Shown: positions 59,598-64,000 of the stretch, piece after piece
How the letters are laid out: every line of letters begins with the position of its first letter
Numbering within the stretch: the first letter of the stretch is position 1
Assembly: GCF_000620045.1 (NCBI RefSeq)
Contig: NZ_JHVH01000008.1
Span: 83,900-147,899, forward strand
Length of the DNA: 64,000 nt
Direction: 5' to 3'
DNA from: Halomonas halodenitrificans DSM 735
GTDB taxonomy: Bacteria; Pseudomonadota; Gammaproteobacteria; Pseudomonadales; Halomonadaceae
Notes under the pieces: model-generated
What the model was told of the DNA's origin: nothing
What the model saw: the letters and a program-made list of their open reading frames with translations, nothing else
Database searches by the model: none
Translations under genes and position numbers: made by a program

Positions 59598-60439
59598 GTG
59601 AGCGTCCCGAAAGCTGGCACGCCGCCCTGCACCGCCTGCAGCAGGCCGGGGTGGCTCATGCCCTGGCGACCCAGGTGACCAGCGCCGGCTCGACGCCCCG
59701 TGAACCCGGGGCGCGCATGGTGATCACCCCGGACGCCATCTACGACACCCTGGGGGGCGGCACCTTCGAATGGCAGACCATCGCCGCCGCCAGGCAGCGC
59801 CTGGCCGGAGGCGAGGGGCAACCGGAGCCCGGCATCAGCCTCGAGGCCTTCAGCCTGGGGGGGCGCAGCGGCCAGTGCTGTGGCGGCTTCGTCAATGTGC
59901 TGATCGAGGTCTTTCCCGGTAGCGTGACCACCCTGGCACTGTTCGGTGCCGGCCATGTGGGCACCGAGATCGTGCGCCTCGCGGACCCGCTCGGCTGGCG
60001 ACTGCTGTGGCATGACAGCCGTGACGACGCCTTTCCCGACTGGGCATCGTCGCGGGCACGCCTGGCCTGCCGGCCGACACCGGACCCCGAGGCGGCCGTG
60101 GCCGCCCTGCCCGCCGGCACCCACTGCCTGGTGATGACCCACGACCACGCCGAGGATCGCACCCTGATCGACGCCCTGCTGCGCCGCGGGGACTGCGCCT
60201 CCATCGGCCTGATCGGCTCCCGGAGCAAGTGGGCCAGCTTCCGCTCGCGCCTGCGTGATGCCGGCCACGATGACGCCGCGCTGACACGGGTGCGCTGCCC
60301 CATGGGTGACTCGGGCGGCGACAAGCGCCCCTACGCCATCGCCCTGGCCACCCTGGCCGAGCTGTTGCCCTTGGTGGCGGATAACGCCCCCGCCGACCAG
60401 CGCGGCCTGGACCCGGCCGAGCTGCGCGCTCTTTTCTAG
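59594..60439 (+). CDS. xdhC: Xanthine dehydrogenase accessory protein XdhC
   Basis: A 281-residue chaperone that binds molybdenum cofactor and helps insert its sulfurated form into XdhB. Family blocks: GSTPREPGARMVI, CCGGFVNVLIEVF, the Rossmann-type LFGAGHVGTEIV and GLIGSRSKWASF. It overlaps the xdhB stop by four bases, so the three genes are coupled. Confidence 0.93.
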   Translation: MSERPESWHAALHRLQQAGVAHALATQVTSAGSTPREPGARMVITPDAIYDTLGGGTFEWQTIAAARQRLAGGEGQPEPGISLEAFSLGGRSGQCCGGFVNVLIEVFPGSVTTLALFGAGHVGTEIVRLADPLGWRLLWHDSRDDAFPDWASSRARLACRPTPDPEAAVAALPAGTHCLVMTHDHAEDRTLIDALLRRGDCASIGLIGSRSKWASFRSRLRDAGHDDAALTRVRCPMGDSGGDKRPYAIALATLAELLPLVADNAPADQRGLDPAELRALF

Positions 60440-60565
60440 CCAGCGGCCCAAAAGATTCACTGAGCCTCGCCAACTATCGCCATTGGGCGCCGGGAACAGG
60501 CCGAAGAGGAGAGAAGTAAGCCTGTTGCCGGGTCAGCCCGATGGTGGCAACCAAGAGCCCCAAAG

Positions 60566-61906
60566 ATGACAAAGTCCGACTCGCGCGTGCTGCGCGCCGA
60601 ACTGCTGAGCTTCGATGCCGACCCCGGCGACAATGACACCCCGGCACCGGGCAGCGTGCGCCATATCAGCGATGGCGCCCTGTGGATCGAGAACGGCCGC
60701 ATCCGCGCGGTGGAGGAATACGCCAGCCTGGCGCCGACCCTGCCGCCGGGCACCGAGGTCATCGACCACCGCGGCAAGCTGATCACCCCGGGGTTTATCG
60801 ACAGCCACGTCCATTATGTGCAACTCGAGATCATCGCCTCCTACGGCCGCCAGCTGCTCGACTGGCTCAATGACTATACCTTTCCCGAGGAACAGCGCTT
60901 CGCCGACCCCGACCACGCCGCGGCCCTGTCCGAGGCCTTCCTCGACGAGATGCTTCGGGTCGGCACCACCACCGCCCAGGTGTTCTGCTCGAGTCATCCG
61001 GCCTCGGTCGATGCCTTCTTCGCCGCCAGCCATCGCCGCGGCCTGTGTATGCTCGCCGGCAAGGTGCTGATGGACCGCCACGCCCCAAAGGGGTTGACCG
61101 ATGACCCGGAAGGCGGCATCCGCGACAGTGAACGACTGATCGCCGACTGGCACGGCAAGGGACGGCTCGGCTACAGCCTGACCCCGCGCTTCGCGCCGAC
61201 CTCCACCCGCGAACAGCTCGATGCCGCCGGCGCCATGCTGCGCAGCGATGCCAGCCTCTGGCTGCAGACCCACCTGGCCGAGAACACCGGCGAGCTCGAC
61301 TGGGTCGCCGAGCTCTTCCCCGGCAGCCGCGACTACCTCGAGGTCTACGAGCAGTCGGGACTGGTCGGCCCCCGCAGTACCTTTGCCCACGGCATCCATC
61401 TCGACAACGAGATGCGCGGGCGCCTGGCCGAGCGTGGCGCCAACCTCGCCTTCTGCCCCAGTTCCAATCTCTTCCTGGGCAGCGGCCTGTTCGACCGACA
61501 GGCCGCCCGGGAGACGGCATTGAACGTGACCCTCGCCAGCGACGTCGGCGGTGGCACCGACCTCTCGGGGCTGGCGACCCTCAAGGCCGCCTATCAGGTG
61601 GGCCAGCTCCGCGGCCAGCCCCTCACCGCCTGGCAGGGTCTCTATGGGCTGACGCTGGGCAACGCCCGGGCGCTGTCCCTCGACGCGCGCATCGGTCGTT
61701 TGACCCCGGGGCACGACGCCGACTTCGTGGTCCTCGACCCGGCCGCCACGCCGCTGCTGGCACGCCGCACGGCACGCAGCCGATCCCTTGCCGAGACCCT
61801 CTTCGCGCTGATGATGATGGGGGACGACCGCTGCGTGGCCGAGACCTGGGCCGCCGGACGCCTGCAGCACCGGCGCGATGCAAGCGTTGTCCGCGCCGAC
61901 CGTTGA
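60566..61906 (+). CDS. guaD: Guanine deaminase
   Basis: A 446-residue amidohydrolase that converts guanine to xanthine. The metal motif is HVH (H81, H83) in DSHVHYVQ, with the family blocks TFPEEQRFADPDHA, FAPTSTREQL, CPSSNLFLGSGLFD and SDVGGGTDLS. It feeds xanthine to XdhAB directly upstream. About 125 bases separate it from xdhC. Confidence 0.95.
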   Translation: MTKSDSRVLRAELLSFDADPGDNDTPAPGSVRHISDGALWIENGRIRAVEEYASLAPTLPPGTEVIDHRGKLITPGFIDSHVHYVQLEIIASYGRQLLDWLNDYTFPEEQRFADPDHAAALSEAFLDEMLRVGTTTAQVFCSSHPASVDAFFAASHRRGLCMLAGKVLMDRHAPKGLTDDPEGGIRDSERLIADWHGKGRLGYSLTPRFAPTSTREQLDAAGAMLRSDASLWLQTHLAENTGELDWVAELFPGSRDYLEVYEQSGLVGPRSTFAHGIHLDNEMRGRLAERGANLAFCPSSNLFLGSGLFDRQAARETALNVTLASDVGGGTDLSGLATLKAAYQVGQLRGQPLTAWQGLYGLTLGNARALSLDARIGRLTPGHDADFVVLDPAATPLLARRTARSRSLAETLFALMMMGDDRCVAETWAAGRLQHRRDASVVRADR

Positions 61907-61926
61907 ACGCCATGGCGTCAAGCAAC

Positions 61927-61942
61927 TTGTCCGATCGGTCAG
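61927..61942. promoter_or_regulatory. RutR/TetR-type operator (site 2, imperfect)
   Basis: TTGTCCGATCGGTCAG, a TGACC-N4-GGTCA-like palindrome with one mismatch, upstream of the purine permease gene and just past guaD. Confidence 0.6.
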
Positions 61943-61971
61943 CTTCTGCCTAGGCTAACAACCGCGGCAAG

Positions 61972-61987
61972 CTGACCGGTTGGTCAA
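61972..61987. promoter_or_regulatory. RutR/TetR-type operator (site 3)
   Basis: CTGACCGGTTGGTCAA differs from the site at 55532 only by one base in the centre. Together with site 2, 45 bases away, it lies upstream of the permease start at 62056. Confidence 0.8.
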
Positions 61988-62055
61988 TCCAAGCGGCCGC
62001 CAACTGGCGTCCGATGACCACCGACGTATCTCTATACAACAACAAGGGAAAGCCC

Positions 62056-63423
62056 ATGCGTTCCACTACTTCGTCACTGGCAGGCGACACGACGGACATG
62101 CCGGCAGCGTCCGACCTCCATGTACTCGACCGCTATTTCGGTGTCAGCCGGCGCGGGTCCAGCCTGAAGACCGAAATCCTCGCCGGCATCGCCACCTTCC
62201 TGGCCTCGATGTATATCATCGTGGTCAACCCGGCGATCCTGGCCGAAGCCGGCATCCCCTTCTCGGCAGCCCTCTCCGCCACCGTGCTGATCAGCTTCAT
62301 GAGCAGCCTGGCCATGGGCCTCTATGCCCGCAACCCCATCCTGGTCGCTCCCGGCATGGGCATGAATGCCCTTTTCACCTATACGCTGGTGCTGGGGGCC
62401 GGCCTCTCCTGGGAGGTCGCCCTGGGCTGCGTATTCTGGTCCGGGGTGCTGTTCGCCGTGCTCGCCGTCTTCAATGTCCGCAAGGCGATCATCGAGGCGA
62501 TTCCCGCGTCACTGCGCTACGCCATTACCTGCGGTATCGGCCTTTTTATTACCTTTATCGGGCTGAAGAACGCCGGCTTTATCGTCGGCAGTGACGCCAC
62601 CCTGGTAACGCTGGGAAGCTTTGGCCCCGGCCTGGTGACCTTCTTCATCGGCCTGATGGCGACCGCCGTCATGGTCATCCTGCGCATGAACGGCGCCCTG
62701 ATACTGGGCATCGCGCTGACCACACTCATGGCGGCCCCCATGGGACGGCTGTGGGGCGGGGACATGATGGTCGAGTGGAGCGGGTTTGCCGCCTGGCCCG
62801 ATTTCAGCGCCGTCATGAAGGTCGATATCCTCGGCGCGCTCAAGGTGGCCTATCTGCCCTTTATCTTCGTGATGCTGTTCACCAACTTCTTCGACGCCCT
62901 CTCCTGCTTCATGGCGCTGTCCGAGTCGGCCGACCTCAAGGACCAGGACGGCAATCCCCGCAACCTCAAGCGGTCCATGACCGTGGATGCCTTCGCCTCG
63001 ATGATCGCCGCCCCGCTCGGCACCAGTGCCGCCCAGACCTTTATCGAGTCCGGCGCCGGCGTGGCCCAGGGGGGACGCACCGGGCTCGTCGCGGTGACCA
63101 TCGCCCTTCTGTTCCTGCCCTTCCTGTTCCTGTCGCCGCTTCTATCGCTGGTGCCCTCCATCGCCACCGCCCCGGCACTGGTGCTGGTGGGGCTATTCAT
63201 GCTTTCCCCGATCGGCCGCATCGACTGGAGCCGCTACGAGGAGGCCTTCCCGGCCTTTCTCGCCATCATCCTGATGCCGCTTACGTATTCCATCACGCTG
63301 GGGATCGCCTTCGGCTTCCTGAGCTATGTAATGATCAAGATGGCCACCGGCAAGATCGGCGAGATTCGCCCCGCCATGTGGATCTCCGCCGCCCTCTGCG
63401 TGGTATTGCTCGCCACCACCTGA
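62056..63423 (+). CDS. AzgA-type purine (hypoxanthine/guanine) permease
   Basis: A 455-residue, about twelve-helix protein of the AzgA branch of the NCS2 family, which imports hypoxanthine, guanine or adenine with protons. Family blocks: DRYFGVSRRGSSLKTEILAGIATFLASMYI, NPILVAPGMGMNALFTY, LFTNFFDALSCFMAL and AQTFIESGAGVAQGGRTGL. ATG at 62056 has AAGGGAAA before it; an in-frame ATG at 62014 lies between the operator and this site and is less likely. The gene closes the purine cluster. Confidence 0.9.
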   Translation: MRSTTSSLAGDTTDMPAASDLHVLDRYFGVSRRGSSLKTEILAGIATFLASMYIIVVNPAILAEAGIPFSAALSATVLISFMSSLAMGLYARNPILVAPGMGMNALFTYTLVLGAGLSWEVALGCVFWSGVLFAVLAVFNVRKAIIEAIPASLRYAITCGIGLFITFIGLKNAGFIVGSDATLVTLGSFGPGLVTFFIGLMATAVMVILRMNGALILGIALTTLMAAPMGRLWGGDMMVEWSGFAAWPDFSAVMKVDILGALKVAYLPFIFVMLFTNFFDALSCFMALSESADLKDQDGNPRNLKRSMTVDAFASMIAAPLGTSAAQTFIESGAGVAQGGRTGLVAVTIALLFLPFLFLSPLLSLVPSIATAPALVLVGLFMLSPIGRIDWSRYEEAFPAFLAIILMPLTYSITLGIAFGFLSYVMIKMATGKIGEIRPAMWISAALCVVLLATT

Positions 63424-63439
63424 CGCCCCCCGAAGACGC

Positions 63440-63478
63440 AACCCCGGAAGGGCAGCCTAGGGCTGCCCTTCCGGGGTT
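63440..63478 (+). terminator. 18-bp perfect hairpin terminator after the purine permease
   Basis: Bases 63440-63457 pair perfectly with 63461-63478 around a 3-base loop (TAG), 17 bases after the permease stop. Confidence 0.75.
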
Positions 63479-63764
63479 TAACGCATTGCACGCGGCCAGC
63501 GAGCCGTGACCCTCCCCTCCCTGGGAGGCCTATCCTCTTGCTTCACTCGGCCACCATCCGGAGCCCCGGGGGCCGATTACTATCCAGTCAATTTATTGAC
63601 TCACATCAAACAACTCCCTTACTTGACTAATTTACTGGGTTGATTAGATACAACAATACTGCCTAACTGATTCCTGAATCCGTGAGACCGGCCCCCGGAA
63701 GCACTTCTAACCCACTGACCTGCATGGCAATATAGCCATTATCGCCATTCACCCAGACAGTGCC
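63479..63764. other. AT-rich gap before the IS1380-like gene
   Basis: About 286 bases with no gene. The part from about 63585 to 63680 is distinctly AT-rich (for example TCAATTTATTGACTC and ACAACAATACTG), unlike the surrounding DNA. It probably holds the left end of an insertion sequence, but I could not identify its terminal repeat. Confidence 0.55.
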
Positions 63765-64000
63765 ATGCCCAACATAAAGTTCCGCGCCAGTCGCCGCACC
63801 CTCACCAGCCATTCCGGGCTGTCGATCATCGGGCAGTGCATCGAGATCGCCGGCGTCGACAGCATCGACGGCCGCTTCCCCACCACGCTGGGTATGCGCA
63901 CCAGCGACGTGGTCAAGAGCTACCTGGGTCTGCTGTGTCTAGGCATGAGCGACTATGATGCCATCGAAAACTTCCGCCGCGACAAACCCTTCCAGCAGCT
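63765..64000 (+). CDS. IS1380-like transposase, N-terminal part (truncated by window edge)
   Basis: The 78 visible residues begin MPNIKFRASRRTLTSHSG and contain TSDVVKSYLGLLCLGMSDYDAIENFRRDKPF, close to the 'SDVVRSYVGLL.GKSDFEAIE.FR' N-terminal stretch of IS1380-family DDE transposases. The catalytic residues lie outside the window. The AT-rich leader suggests a recent insertion beside the purine cluster. Confidence 0.75.
   Translation, partial: MPNIKFRASRRTLTSHSGLSIIGQCIEIAGVDSIDGRFPTTLGMRTSDVVKSYLGLLCLGMSDYDAIENFRRDKPFQQ
63765..64000 (+). mobile_element. Left part of an IS1380-like insertion sequence
   Basis: Inferred from the transposase start. The left boundary is uncertain and may lie between 63560 and 63760. 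No target-site duplication can be checked because the right end is outside the window. Confidence 0.5.

Overview
The window is GC-rich, densely coded chromosomal DNA from a gammaproteobacterium. The translation/IHF block thrS-infC-rpmI-rplT-pheS-pheT-ihfA, a caa3-type cytochrome oxidase cluster carrying the small DUF2909 and DUF2970 proteins, several TRAP and LysR genes, and the acidic, Glu/Asp-rich proteins together suggest a Halomonas-like halophile (Halomonadaceae). That assignment is inference, not a database result.

Layout. 1-2873: the tail of a LysR regulator, a YihG-type acyltransferase, an NlpD/EnvC-like lipoprotein and an AlkB-type repair enzyme. 3010-8375: an AgcS alanine/glycine symporter divergent from gcvH-gcvP (glycine uptake and cleavage). 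8475-12185: a LysR regulator divergent from ppnN, a MioC-type flavodoxin and small membrane proteins. 12270-19409 (minus strand): ihfA, pheT, pheS, rplT, rpmI, infC, thrS. 19678-21061: an OmpA-domain lipoprotein and a DUF2489 protein. 21188-29416: heme O/heme A synthases, SURF1, CtaG and CoxC/A/B, which together build an aa3/caa3 terminal oxidase. 29555-31028: a small soluble protein and LrgA/LrgB. 31237-31313: tRNA-Pro(GGG). 31444-35050: small hypotheticals, a DUF4236 protein and RmuC. 35125-41633: a four-gene SMC/KITE/kleisin/Toprim cassette of the Wadjet (JetABCD/MksBEFG) class. 42040-49540: an M48 protease, a TRAP transporter with its LysR regulator, a D-2-hydroxyacid dehydrogenase and a second orphan TRAP binding protein. 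49646-54723: a small lipoprotein, a methyltransferase, RluF, YchJ and HrpB. 54731-63423: a purine-catabolism regulon (TetR/RutR-like regulator, XdhABC, guanine deaminase, purine permease). From 63765 to the right edge runs the start of an IS1380-like transposase.

The most notable system is the Wadjet-like cassette at 35125-41633. Its gene order is SMC first (C-B-A-D), its Toprim subunit is short, and a 33-residue ORF with a strong ribosome-binding site lies just upstream. Other points: infC appears to start at a non-canonical AUC codon; the thrS leader carries a hairpin whose 7-base loop places CGU in the anticodon position, like the E. coli ThrRS autoregulatory operator; three near-identical TGACC-N4-GGTCA palindromes flank the purine cluster and probably mark a RutR-type regulon; and the start codons of SURF1 and DUF2909 appear to share one CATG on opposite strands.
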